Below, piece after piece: positions 1 to 8,311 of a stretch of DNA of 64,000 bases. The first letter of the stretch is position 1; each line of letters starts with the position of its first letter. The stretch covers positions 1,116,001 to 1,180,000 of the forward strand of contig CP036434.1 in NCBI GenBank assembly GCA_007751475.1, in the 5' to 3' direction. Both the position numbers and the translations under genes were made by a program. This DNA comes from Saltatorellus ferox (GTDB lineage: Bacteria; Planctomycetota; UBA1135; GCA-002686595). The notes under the pieces were generated by a model that had not been told where the DNA came from, ran no database searches, and was given only the letters and a program-made list of their open reading frames with translations.

Positions 1-1414
1 GGATCACCTGGGGCGTGTAGCCGGACAGCATCAGCATCGGCACGAAGATCGGCGCGGTGATGGCCCACTGCGCGGACGCGCTTCCCAGCATCAGGTTGAC
101 GAAGCAGCAGAGCAGGATGAACGGCAGGAAGATCACGGGGCCTTCGAGGCTGAAAGATCGGATCAGATCGGCGCCTTCGACGGCGAGGATCAGTCCGAGG
201 TTCGTCCACTTGAAGAACGCGACGAACTGCGCGGCGAAGAAGACGAGCACGAGGTAGAGCCCCATCGAGGCCATCGCCTTCGACATCCCGTCGATCACGT
301 CGCGGTCCGTTCGCATCGTGCCGGTGACGCGGCCAAAGACGACGGCGGGCACGATGAAGAACACGAAGATCAGCGCGACCACGCTCTTCAGCGCGGGGCG
401 GATCTTCTCCACGAACGTGGCGTTCGCGGCCGCTTCTGGGTTGGAAAGAAACTTCGGGTCCCGCAGCGGCGCGCCCTCGGGAAGCGTCAGGAGCGCCAGT
501 CCGATGGCGAGGACCACCAGCGCGATGGCGCTGAGCTTGAGGCCCTTCTTCTCGGGCGCCGTGAGCTCCTGGAGCCCGCCGCGGCTCGCGTCGAGCGCGC
601 CGTCCTCCGCGCGGGATTCGTCGTAGTCGCCGAGCCAGGGAGCCACGACCTTCTCCGTCACCAGCGTGCCGACGATGGTGATCAGGAAGGTGCTGACGGC
701 CATGAAGTACCAGTTGGCCGTGGCGAGGACCTCCTTCGGGCCGCCGCTGGCGTAGGCGCCATCGACGATCGCGGCGGCCTCGGTCGTGATCCCGGCGAGG
801 AGCGGATCGACGGTGCCGATGAGCAGGTTCGCGCTGTACCCGCCGCTGACGCCCGCGAAGGCCGCCGCGAGGCCCAGGAATGGATGGCGCCCGACCGAGT
901 GGTAGATGACCGCGGCGAGCGGGACGAGCACGACGTAGCCCATCTCGGACGCCGTGTTCGAGAGCACGGCGGCGAAGATGATGGTAGGGGTGAGGAGCCT
1001 CCGTGGCGCCGCCAGAACGAGGGCGCGGATGCCGGCCGAAAGCAGGCCGGAGCGTTCGGCGACGCCGACGCCGAGGAGAGCCACGAGCACGGTTCCGAGG
1101 GGCGCGAAGCTCGTGAAGTTCGTCACGAGGCCGGTGGAGATCCGGCGGAGCCCGTCCGCGGTGAGCAGGCTGACGACGCGGATCTTCCCGTCGGGGCTGC
1201 CGCCGCGCTCCGGCGAGCGGATGTCGTCGACCTCCAGCCCGAAGTGGGCGGCCACGGCGCTCACGACCACGACGCCGAGGGCGAACAGGGCGAAGAGGGT
1301 CACCGGGTGCGGCAGGAGGTTCCCGAGTCGCTCGACGAAGTTCAGGAAGGCCGCGAGGACGCCTGAGCGGGGGCGATCGAGCGCGGGTTCGGGGGGGCTA
1401 GAAGTCTGCGCCAT
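1..1414 (-). CDS. AbgT-family transporter (C-terminus cut by window edge)
   Basis: Reads leftwards and runs off the window. The start is the ATG at 1414 (MAQTSSPPEP...), and 471 codons are visible. The translation is a polytopic membrane protein with the hallmarks of the AbgT family: an N-terminal 'NLLPHPVTLFALFAL' helix, 'TNFTSFAPLGTVLVALLGVG', 'SNTASEMGYVVLVPLAAVIY' and 'GVSGGYSANLLIGTVDPLL'. Family knowledge: AbgT proteins are inner-membrane, cation-driven transporters. E. coli AbgT takes up p-aminobenzoyl-glutamate and some homologues export sulfonamides. E. coli AbgT is about 508 residues, so only a short C-terminal piece should be missing. The gene is divergent from the LOG-family gene with about 50 bp between them, and no partner enzyme such as AbgA/AbgB is visible. 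The substrate cannot be told from the sequence. Confidence 0.9.
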   Translation of the reverse strand, partial: MAQTSSPPEPALDRPRSGVLAAFLNFVERLGNLLPHPVTLFALFALGVVVVSAVAAHFGLEVDDIRSPERGGSPDGKIRVVSLLTADGLRRISTGLVTNFTSFAPLGTVLVALLGVGVAERSGLLSAGIRALVLAAPRRLLTPTIIFAAVLSNTASEMGYVVLVPLAAVIYHSVGRHPFLGLAAAFAGVSGGYSANLLIGTVDPLLAGITTEAAAIVDGAYASGGPKEVLATANWYFMAVSTFLITIVGTLVTEKVVAPWLGDYDESRAEDGALDASRGGLQELTAPEKKGLKLSAIALVVLAIGLALLTLPEGAPLRDPKFLSNPEAAANATFVEKIRPALKSVVALIFVFFIVPAVVFGRVTGTMRTDRDVIDGMSKAMASMGLYLVLVFFAAQFVAFFKWTNLGLILAVEGADLIRSFSLEGPVIFLPFILLCCFVNLMLGSASAQWAITAPIFVPMLMLSGYTPQVI

Positions 1415-1465
1415 CGGGGGAGTTTACGCGTGGGTCCCGCGGGCGCCTCCCCGTAAACTGCCGTG

Positions 1466-2281
1466 ATGACCGAGAGCCGCTATCGCGCCGTGAAGGCGTA
1501 CGAAAACCTCGCGTGGATCCACAGCCGTGACGCCCGCGCCCTCCGCATCCTCTCCGAGTACATGGAGCCCGAGTCGCGCTTCGAGGAACTCGGGGTCAAG
1601 GACACCATCGTCGTCTTCGGCTCGGCCCGGCTGCTGCCGAAGGACGTGGCAGAGAAGCGGCTGGAGGACGTCAAGAAGGGCGGAGGCGACGTCGCCAAGG
1701 CCGAGCGCGACCTCCACATGTCGATGTACTACGAGGCGGCGCGCGAGCTCTCCAACCGGTTGACCGTCTGGTCGAAGTCGCTCGGTGAGGGGCAGCAGCG
1801 CTTCGTGATCTGCTCCGGCGGCGGCCCTGGCATCATGGAGGCTGCGAACCGCGGTGCCCACGAGGCGAAGGGGATGAACGTGGGGCTGAACATCAGCCTG
1901 CCCTTCGAGCAGAACGACAACCCCTACATCACCCGCCGTTTGAGCCTCGAGTTCCACTACTTCTTCATGCGGAAGTTCTGGTTCACGTACCTCGCGAAGG
2001 CGATCGTCGTGATGCCCGGCGGCTTCGGCACCCTGGACGAATTCATGGAGGTCGTGACGCTCGTTCAGACGCTGAAGATCAAGAAGACGCTCCCGATCGT
2101 GCTCTTCGGGAAGGAGTTCTGGGAGAAGGTCATCAACTTCCAGGTCCTGATCGATTACGGGACGATCAGCCCCAACGACATCGATCTGTTCTTCATCACG
2201 GATTCGATCGACGATGCTTTCAAGTATGTGACGAGTAAGCTCGTGGAAGATGGGCTGCCGGAACCGGGAGCCCACCTGTAG
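1466..2281 (+). CDS. LOG family (TIGR00730-like) nucleotide-binding protein
   Basis: 271 residues from the ATG at 1466; an in-frame GTG at 1463 is an equally possible start. A Rossmann-like fold is indicated by 'IVVFGSARLLP' near residue 50. The two LOG signatures are present: 'CSGGGPGIMEAANRGA' near residue 120 and 'PGGFGTLDEFMEV' near residue 185 (the PGGxGTxxE motif). Members of this family that have been tested are cytokinin-activating phosphoribohydrolases or nucleotide-5'-monophosphate nucleosidases in the cytoplasm. The form here is the longer bacterial type, with an extra helical stretch between the two motifs. It stands alone between the divergent AbgT gene and the ABC operon that starts 32 bp downstream, so context adds no functional hint. 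The exact substrate is unknown. Confidence 0.85.
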   Translation: MTESRYRAVKAYENLAWIHSRDARALRILSEYMEPESRFEELGVKDTIVVFGSARLLPKDVAEKRLEDVKKGGGDVAKAERDLHMSMYYEAARELSNRLTVWSKSLGEGQQRFVICSGGGPGIMEAANRGAHEAKGMNVGLNISLPFEQNDNPYITRRLSLEFHYFFMRKFWFTYLAKAIVVMPGGFGTLDEFMEVVTLVQTLKIKKTLPIVLFGKEFWEKVINFQVLIDYGTISPNDIDLFFITDSIDDAFKYVTSKLVEDGLPEPGAHL

Positions 2282-2313
2282 GGAGGGGCCGTTCGGTCTA
2301 TCCTCTACGTCCC

Positions 2314-2997
2314 ATGGCACTCCTCGAACTGCGCGGCATCAAGAAGTCGTACAAGAGCCCCGACGGGCAGATTCAAGAGATCCTCGACGTTCCGGCGTTC
2401 GACGTCGAGGCGGCCTCCGAGGTCGCCATCGCCGGGACGAGCGGCTGCGGGAAGACGACCTTCCTGAACATCATCGCGGGGCTCCTGACGCCGGACGCCG
2501 GCCAGGTTCGCTTCGAGGGGCAGGTCGTGAGCGATCTCGGCGAGGCGAAGCGCGACGCGTGGCGCGCGAAGAACCTCGGCTACGTCTTTCAGACGTTCCA
2601 GCTTCTCGGCGGCTACACCGCGCTCGAGAACGTGTTGCTCGGCATGACGTTCGGGCCAGGCGCGGACCGCGATTTCGCGGCGGCTCTGCTCACCCAGCTC
2701 GGGCTGGGCGATCGTCTTCGCCACCGGCCCAGCCAGATGTCGATCGGCCAGCAGCAGCGCGTGGCGCTCGCGCGCGCGCTCGCGAATCGCCCGAAGATCG
2801 TGCTCGCCGACGAGCCGACCGGGAACCTCGATCCGCGCTTCGCCCTCGAGGCGCTGGAGATGCTGCGGGGCCTCTGTCGCGAGCACGGCGCGGCGCTCGT
2901 GTGCGTCAGCCACGATCCGCGCGTGCTAGAGGCCTTCGACAAGAGCCTCGACTTCCGCGACCTCAACCTGGCCATGGCGCGCGAGGTGCCGTCGTGA
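2314..2997 (+). CDS. ABC transporter ATP-binding protein (LolD/MacB type)
   Basis: 227 residues. Walker A is 'GTSGCGKTT' at about residues 41-49. The ABC signature is the variant 'MSIGQQQRVALARAL' (SIGQQ in place of LSGGQ) near residue 145, followed by Walker B 'IVLADEPTGNLD' near 165 and an H-loop 'VCVSHDP'. It is the cytoplasmic ATPase of a MacB/LolD-type (type VII) system, which couples ATP hydrolysis to work at the periplasmic face rather than to classic import. Its TGA stop overlaps the GTG start of the FtsX-type permease (GTGA at 2994-2997), so the two are translationally coupled. Two downstream lipoproteins (His-rich and DUF3299) complete the set. In Vibrio, zrg loci combine a MacB-like ABC pair with a His-rich periplasmic protein, so a role in metal handling is inferred here. 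Confidence 0.9.
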   Translation: MALLELRGIKKSYKSPDGQIQEILDVPAFDVEAASEVAIAGTSGCGKTTFLNIIAGLLTPDAGQVRFEGQVVSDLGEAKRDAWRAKNLGYVFQTFQLLGGYTALENVLLGMTFGPGADRDFAAALLTQLGLGDRLRHRPSQMSIGQQQRVALARALANRPKIVLADEPTGNLDPRFALEALEMLRGLCREHGAALVCVSHDPRVLEAFDKSLDFRDLNLAMAREVPS

Positions 2998-4232
2998 GAT
3001 CCCTCTTCATGATCGTGGCGCGATCGCTGCGCCAGCACGCGGTTTCGACCCTGATCACGGTCGTCGCGGCGGGGCTCGCGAGCGGACTCGTGATGAGCGT
3101 CTTCACGGTGTCGGAGCAGTCCAAGGTCGCGTTCACCGGCGGCGACATCGGCTACGACGCGGTGCTCGGCGCGAAGGGCTCCCCGCTGCAGCTCGTACTG
3201 AACACCGTCTATCACCTGGAGACGTCACCGGGGAACATCCCGTGGGCGGTCTACGAGGAGACGAAGGCCCGGCCCGACGTTCGCTACGCGATTCCCTACG
3301 CGGTCGGCGACAACCTGCGCGGCTATCGCATCGTCGGGACGACCTCGGAGATCTTCGACGTGTTCGAGTACCAGCGGGGCAAGGGCTTCGACTTCGATCG
3401 CGGCCGAGCGTTCAGCGACGACCGTATGGAGGCCGTGCTAGGCGCGAAAGCGGCGAAGGATCTCGGTCTGGACATCGGCTCCGAGTTCCGCCCTTCCCAC
3501 GGTGTGCGGTTCCAGCCCGGCACCGAGCACGCGGAGGTGTACGTCGTCACCGGCGTGCTGGAGGCGACGAACACGCCGGCCGACCAGGTCGTGTGGATTC
3601 CGATCGAGGGGATCTACCGCATGGAGGGTCACAAGGTCGCCGAGGGCAAGGAAACCGTCGAGCGCGGTGCCAAGCTGATCCCCGACGAGTGGAAGGAAGT
3701 CTCCGCCGTCATGATCAAGTACCACAGCATCGCCGCGGGCATGTTCCACAAGAACGACGTGGACTCCGGCAAGCTGTACACCCTGGCCTGGCCCATCGCC
3801 GACGTCATGGGCGGCTTCTTCAACAAGATGGGGTGGATCACTCAGATCCTCCTTTACGTCGCCTACCTCGTCGTGGTGGTAGCGGCCTTCGGCCTCCTCG
3901 CCAGCATCTACAACACGATGAACGAGCGCCGCCGCGAATTCGCGATCCTGCGGGCCCTGGGGGCGCGCAAGAGCACCGTTTTCTCGGTCATCGTTCTCGA
4001 GGCGGCCACGATCGCCTTCCTCGGCAGCCTGCTCGGGTACGCTGTGTACCTGGGCATTCTGTCGGTGGCCACCGTCGTCATCCGGGACCAGACCGGGGTC
4101 GTCATGGAGGCGTTCGCCTACCACCCTGCGCTCCTCTGGACACCCGTCGGGATGGTCGTCATCGGCGCTTTCGCCGGTGTATTTCCGGCGTTCAAGGCCT
4201 ACTCCACCGACGTCGCGCGGACCCTCGCCTGA
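2994..4232 (+). CDS. FtsX/MacB-type ABC transporter permease
   Basis: 412 residues starting with GTG at 2994, which overlaps the ATPase stop codon. An ATG five codons later (3009) is an alternative. The architecture is that of MacB/DevC permeases: one transmembrane helix near residues 15-40 ('STLITVVAAGLASGLVMSVF'), a large extracytoplasmic domain, then three C-terminal helices. The FtsX signature region 'NTMNERRREFAILRALGA' is followed by further helices up to residue 405. This class does not form a classic substrate channel; it transmits movement to periplasmic partners. Those partners are probably the two lipoproteins encoded directly downstream. There is about 46 bp to the next start and no terminator between. 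Confidence 0.9.
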   Translation: MRSLFMIVARSLRQHAVSTLITVVAAGLASGLVMSVFTVSEQSKVAFTGGDIGYDAVLGAKGSPLQLVLNTVYHLETSPGNIPWAVYEETKARPDVRYAIPYAVGDNLRGYRIVGTTSEIFDVFEYQRGKGFDFDRGRAFSDDRMEAVLGAKAAKDLGLDIGSEFRPSHGVRFQPGTEHAEVYVVTGVLEATNTPADQVVWIPIEGIYRMEGHKVAEGKETVERGAKLIPDEWKEVSAVMIKYHSIAAGMFHKNDVDSGKLYTLAWPIADVMGGFFNKMGWITQILLYVAYLVVVVAAFGLLASIYNTMNERRREFAILRALGARKSTVFSVIVLEAATIAFLGSLLGYAVYLGILSVATVVIRDQTGVVMEAFAYHPALLWTPVGMVVIGAFAGVFPAFKAYSTDVARTLA

Positions 4233-4278
4233 GGGGTCGTACGACCGCCGGATCCGCTTGTCCCATTCTTTCATCGCC

Positions 4279-4845
4279 ATGCTTCCATTCCAGAACGCCT
4301 TCCGCCTCGGCATCGCCGCGGCCACCATCGTCGCCGTTGCCGCTTGCTCAGGGAGCGAAGCGAGCCATGAGGGCCATGACCACGCCGAAGGGGAAGGGCA
4401 CGCTCACTCGGCCAAGTTCGGCGGGACGCTCGTCGAACTCGGGGATCACTTCGCGAACATCGAGTTCCTTCACGATCCCGCGACCGGCGACGTGAAGCTC
4501 TTCACCATGGATGCGCACGCGACGACGTCCCAGCGCAGCTCCACGGAAGCCCCCGTCCTGACCATCAAGCCCCATGGGGATGAGGTGGGCTTTCAGGTCA
4601 CGCTGGCGCCGCGCGTCGGCGGCGTGACGTCCACCGAGAAGGTGGGCGACAGCTCGCTCTTCACGGGACAGCACGACTCGATCAAGGGACTCGATCACTT
4701 CATGGTCGTCGTCTCGGAGATCTCGCTGAAGGGGAAGACCTTCGAGAACATCGAGTTCCTGCATCCCGCTGATGCCCACGATGAGGCCGAAGGGGGAGAT
4801 CACGGCGATCATGAAGGCCACGACCACGAGGATTCGGATGGCTGA
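4279..4845 (+). CDS. Histidine-rich putative metal-binding lipoprotein
   Basis: 188 residues from the ATG at 4279. The frame stays open upstream to 4177, but only the 4279 start gives a clean lipoprotein signal (hydrophobic core, then VAAC with Cys23). His/Asp/Glu clusters bracket the protein: 'SHEGHDHAEGEGHAHS' just after the lipid anchor, and a C-terminal run of HD/HE pairs. Such clusters usually bind Zn, Ni or Cu. The middle contains a short duplicated motif, 'FANIEFLHDP' and 'FENIEFLHPA'. Its place downstream of an FtsX-type ABC pair and directly before a DUF3299 lipoprotein matches loci of the ZrgA (DUF2796) type. I do not see enough ZrgA-specific sequence to assign the family. The stop overlaps the next gene's start. 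Confidence 0.75.
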   Translation: MLPFQNAFRLGIAAATIVAVAACSGSEASHEGHDHAEGEGHAHSAKFGGTLVELGDHFANIEFLHDPATGDVKLFTMDAHATTSQRSSTEAPVLTIKPHGDEVGFQVTLAPRVGGVTSTEKVGDSSLFTGQHDSIKGLDHFMVVVSEISLKGKTFENIEFLHPADAHDEAEGGDHGDHEGHDHEDSDG

Positions 4846-5674
4846 TTCCTCGCGTTCCTCGCGACGTCTCGAGTGGGTCTGTGTGCTCGGCGGAGCGGCC
4901 GTGATGGCGCTCTCCATCGCGTGCGGTGACGCGGCCGTCGAGGGCTCTCCGAAGGGCGAGACCCGCGGTGGAGAAGTGATCGCGGAAGGCCGCAGCTTTG
5001 CCGACGAGTCTCCCATCGAGGCGCGACCGGACCTGGTGACGATCGCGAACGACGCGCGGGCGTCGAAGGGCTCCGGTCAGCCCGTGGGGCTCAGCGGTCT
5101 GGCGGAGAGCGTCGACCCCTCGATGCTGACCGATGACGCGCTCGCGGCGAATCCGCTGGAGATCGGCGTCGAGAAGCGCGCGCCCTTCGTGCTGGCGCCA
5201 GGTGCGGATCCCCTCGACCCCGCGTCGTACGACTGGGAGAAGGACAAGGACGGTTACTGGATCATCAGCTACAGCGACCTGTCGCTCACGGACGTCGACA
5301 AGGAGACGCTCCTCGACGCCCTCGTCTACCCGGACGAGTACGAGGACGAAGGCGAAAAGATCCAGTTCCCCGATCGCATCCGATCCCTCGACGGCAAGAA
5401 AGTCGCGCTGACCGGCTACATGATCGCGCTGCGCTGGAACAAGAACAAGCTGGAGCACTTCATGCTCGTGCGGGACCTGAAGAGCTGCTGCTTCGGCCAG
5501 CAGCCCGAGGCCGACGAGTGGGTCGATGTGCCGATGAAGGGTGAGGGCACGAACTACATCCAGTTCGTCCCGGTCGTCACGCGCGGCGTGTTCCACCTCG
5601 CCGGATCGAGCGACGCCGCCGGCTACGCCGTGGGCGCGTACAAGATCGACGGCGACGACGCGCGCGAAGAGTAA
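4838..5674 (+). CDS. DUF3299 domain lipoprotein
   Basis: 278 residues from the ATG at 4838, which overlaps the end of the His-rich lipoprotein gene by 8 bp (ATGGCTGA). The N-terminus is a lipoprotein signal with lipobox SIAC (Cys29). A DUF3299-like core begins near residue 165: 'FPDRIRSLDGKKVALTGYMI', then 'MLVRDLKSCCFGQQPEADEW' with a Cys pair, then 'VVTRGVFHL'. DUF3299 proteins are periplasmic and of unknown biochemistry; they are often found with MacB-like ABC genes and metal-responsive regulators. Most of residues 30-160 is not conserved in any way I recognise. A second DUF3299 gene lies at 9729-10208. Confidence 0.8.
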   Translation: MADSSRSSRRLEWVCVLGGAAVMALSIACGDAAVEGSPKGETRGGEVIAEGRSFADESPIEARPDLVTIANDARASKGSGQPVGLSGLAESVDPSMLTDDALAANPLEIGVEKRAPFVLAPGADPLDPASYDWEKDKDGYWIISYSDLSLTDVDKETLLDALVYPDEYEDEGEKIQFPDRIRSLDGKKVALTGYMIALRWNKNKLEHFMLVRDLKSCCFGQQPEADEWVDVPMKGEGTNYIQFVPVVTRGVFHLAGSSDAAGYAVGAYKIDGDDAREE

Positions 5675-5717
5675 GCGTTCCGCGAATGCATCTCGGCGCC
5701 GGGCGTAGAGTCCCCCC

Positions 5718-7082
5718 ATGAAGTCCCGATCGGAAGTCACGGCGCCCTACTGTCTCCGCTGCCACGGACCGCTGGTGGAGGGCTTCGACGCCTCCATCCG
5801 GTGTCCGGCCTGCGGCGCGCAGAACCTACGCGTGGACATGGGCACCTTCTGGACTCGCTCGCGCGAGGCCATCCACTCGCAGGAGAAGCTGCAGGTCGGC
5901 GGTGCGTTTCTGATCGTGCTCGCGACGACCGCGCTCATGGTCACGGATGTGAATCCGATGGAGACCGGCTGGAAGGTCTTCGCGCTCTTGGGCGCGCTGA
6001 TCCCGATGATGCTGTGGTGGGATCTGGCGAGCCTTCGCACGCGCAAGCGCTCTCGCTATCGAAGCGAGGTGCTGATGCCGGCGGCGCTTCTGGTGGTGAG
6101 TGCAGGTCCGCTTCTGTGGTGCCTTTTCCAGTGGCTGTCGCGGCGTTCCCCGAACCTGCCGGTGGCGCTCAAGGAGACGGCTGTGTTGCTCGTGGTCGTG
6201 TTGCCGCTCGCGTACGGGTCCCGGCTCTTCGCAGCCCGGGTGGAGCGACTTCGGCGCAGCGCCCAGGCCGAGCATGCCCAGCACGCGGGGGAGATCGCGC
6301 AGGAGCGGATTCCGACGATGCGTCGGCCCGAGCGAAAGGTGGCCGCGGCGGAGTCGGTCGAGGCTGTCCGCGAGGCGAAGGGGCTGGTCGGTTCGCGGCC
6401 GTCCTCTACCTACCAGGGCCTGACCCTCGGCGGCAAGGACGCCTTCTGCCTCTACTGCTTCGCCCCGATCTCGCCGATCGTCGTGGCGAGCCGAGGGTGC
6501 GACGTTTGCGGGCGCACGACCCGCAAGGTCGACCAGGCCGTCTACTGGAGCCGGAACGAGCGTCACCTCCGGATCGAGCGCCGACTGAAGGCGTTCGGGG
6601 TGCTGGTGGCCGCGGTCGGGCTCCTTCTGGTCTTCCTCAATGCGCCAGAGCTGAGCCGCCGCGTGTTCTGGGGAGCGCCGTTCTGCGGCGTCCTCGTCCT
6701 GGGTCTTCTGGGGGTCTGGTGGGACCTCGCGGGGATGGTGACCCGGTATCGCTCGGTGCTCCGGCTCGAGGCCATCTTGCCGCCGATCGTGGCGGGCTCG
6801 GGCGTGATCGGGGTGACCATGGTGCGCGCGGTCGAGGCCACGAAGTTCCCGGAAGCGCGGGACTACTGGGGCAACAAGATCGAGCCCGCCGTAGACTGGC
6901 TGCCCTACACCTACGCCTGGCCGTTCGTGGTGCTGGGGATCGCTTCCTGGTTCCTTCTGCGCTGGCTTCTCAGCTGGCGGAGCGAGGTGATCGCGCGCTC
7001 CCTCGCCCAGGGGCGCATCCGGATGGTCGAGAGCCTGCCAGGGTTCGCTGCGCGGCAGCAGCCTGATACGGTGGGACGATGA
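5718..7082 (+). CDS. Duplicated zinc-ribbon membrane protein, function unknown
   Basis: 454 residues. The protein is built from two similar halves. Each half starts with a four-Cys zinc ribbon: 'YCLRCHGPL' plus 'CPACGAQ' near residues 10-35, and 'FCLYCFAP' plus 'CDVCGRT' near residues 240-262. The ribbon is followed by a conserved T/Y-x-W-S/T-R-x box, two helices, a 'WWDLA' turn with a basic 'RxRSRYRSEVL' or 'TRYRSVLRLEA' stretch, and two more helices. A charged R/E-rich linker near residues 160-230 joins the halves. I know of no named family for this arrangement. The stop overlaps the start of the reductase gene (ATGA at 7079-7082), so the two are co-translated. Confidence 0.75.
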   Translation: MKSRSEVTAPYCLRCHGPLVEGFDASIRCPACGAQNLRVDMGTFWTRSREAIHSQEKLQVGGAFLIVLATTALMVTDVNPMETGWKVFALLGALIPMMLWWDLASLRTRKRSRYRSEVLMPAALLVVSAGPLLWCLFQWLSRRSPNLPVALKETAVLLVVVLPLAYGSRLFAARVERLRRSAQAEHAQHAGEIAQERIPTMRRPERKVAAAESVEAVREAKGLVGSRPSSTYQGLTLGGKDAFCLYCFAPISPIVVASRGCDVCGRTTRKVDQAVYWSRNERHLRIERRLKAFGVLVAAVGLLLVFLNAPELSRRVFWGAPFCGVLVLGLLGVWWDLAGMVTRYRSVLRLEAILPPIVAGSGVIGVTMVRAVEATKFPEARDYWGNKIEPAVDWLPYTYAWPFVVLGIASWFLLRWLLSWRSEVIARSLAQGRIRMVESLPGFAARQQPDTVGR

Positions 7083-8311
7083 ATCGAGACTTCGACATCG
7101 TCTTGCTGGGCGCGACCGGCTTCGCGGGCGGGCACGCGGCGGAGCGGCTCGCGAAGGTGGCGCCGGACGGTCTTTCCTGGGCGGTGGCGGGCCGTCGGGC
7201 CGACGCGCTCGCGGCGCTATCGAAGCGGCTGGGCTGCGGCCACGTGGTGGCCGATGTCGAAGATACGGAGAGCCTGACCGCCCTCGCGCGCAGCACGCGC
7301 GTCCTGCTCACGACCGCGGGACCCTTCGCGAAGCTCGGCGGACCCGTCGCGGACGCCTGCGTGGCCGAGCGGACCCACTACGCCGATCTGACCGGCGAGG
7401 TTCCGTTCATGCGCGGCCTCATCGATCGGCATCATGCGCGCGCGAAGGCCGAGGGAACCACGCTGCTCCCGGCGTCCGGCTTCGACTCGGTGCCCGCAGA
7501 GCTTGCCGCGTTCACGGCGATGGAGGAGGCGCGCCGCCGCGGCGTTCGGCTCGCGTCCCTGCGGACCGTGTATCGACTGCGCGGCGGGTTGAACGGCGGA
7601 ACGCTCGCGTCCGCCATCGACATCATGGAGAACGGCGACCGGCGGCTGCTCGCGGACCCCTACTCGCTCGTGCCGAACGCCAGCGCGAGCGGGCCTGAGC
7701 GTCGCGCCCTCGCCGATCCCACGCGACCTGTCTTCGACGAGACCGGCGGCCGTTACGTCGCTCCGTTCTTCATGGGAGCGATCAACCGCCGCGTCGTCCG
7801 CAGGATGATCGAGCTCGCGCGCGCCGGGGAGTCGCCTGCGATCGAGGGCGACCTGATCGATGGGCTCGGGGACACGTTCCGCTACGACGAATATCAGTCG
7901 GTGTCGAAGGGCCGCGGCTGGCTGGCCGCCTGGACGACCACGGCGCTTCTAGGGGCGGGCGTCGGGTTGCTCTCGACGGGCGTCGGCCGAAGGCTCGCGC
8001 GCCGTTTCGGTCCCTCCCCCGGCGAGGGGCCGTCGGAGGAGACGCTTCGGAAAGGCCTCACCCGGATGACGACGACGGCCTTCCTGGAGGGCGGTGGCAC
8101 CTTCGTCATCGAGCAGGACATGCAGGGCGACCCCGGCAACGCCGCGACGGTGCGGATCCTGGTCGAGGTGGGGCTCGCGCTCGCCGCGGGCGAGGCGCAA
8201 GGGGGCGGGGTTCTGACGCCGGTCAGCGCGCTGGGTGCGCGGCTTCGCGAGCGCCTCGGTTCGACGGGGCAGCACTCCGTGACCGTCGATCAGCGCCCGG
8301 CCCCGGGCTAA
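7079..8311 (+). CDS. Saccharopine dehydrogenase-like / trans-acting enoyl reductase family protein
   Basis: 410 residues. The N-terminal NAD(P)-binding Rossmann motif 'IVLLGATGFAGGHAAERL' is the form seen in saccharopine-dehydrogenase-like and trans-acting enoyl reductases (mycobacterial Rv2449c/Rv2953 type). It is followed by 'TTAGPFAKLGGPVADAC', 'HYADLTGEVPFMR' and 'LLPASGFDSVPAEL', all typical of that group. Family knowledge suggests membrane-associated reduction of lipid or polyketide intermediates; the substrate is not predictable here. It is coupled to the zinc-ribbon membrane protein by an ATGA overlap. Its TAA stop overlaps the convergent HEAT-repeat gene's stop by 3-4 bp. Confidence 0.85.
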   Translation: MNRDFDIVLLGATGFAGGHAAERLAKVAPDGLSWAVAGRRADALAALSKRLGCGHVVADVEDTESLTALARSTRVLLTTAGPFAKLGGPVADACVAERTHYADLTGEVPFMRGLIDRHHARAKAEGTTLLPASGFDSVPAELAAFTAMEEARRRGVRLASLRTVYRLRGGLNGGTLASAIDIMENGDRRLLADPYSLVPNASASGPERRALADPTRPVFDETGGRYVAPFFMGAINRRVVRRMIELARAGESPAIEGDLIDGLGDTFRYDEYQSVSKGRGWLAAWTTTALLGAGVGLLSTGVGRRLARRFGPSPGEGPSEETLRKGLTRMTTTAFLEGGGTFVIEQDMQGDPGNAATVRILVEVGLALAAGEAQGGGVLTPVSALGARLRERLGSTGQHSVTVDQRPAPG

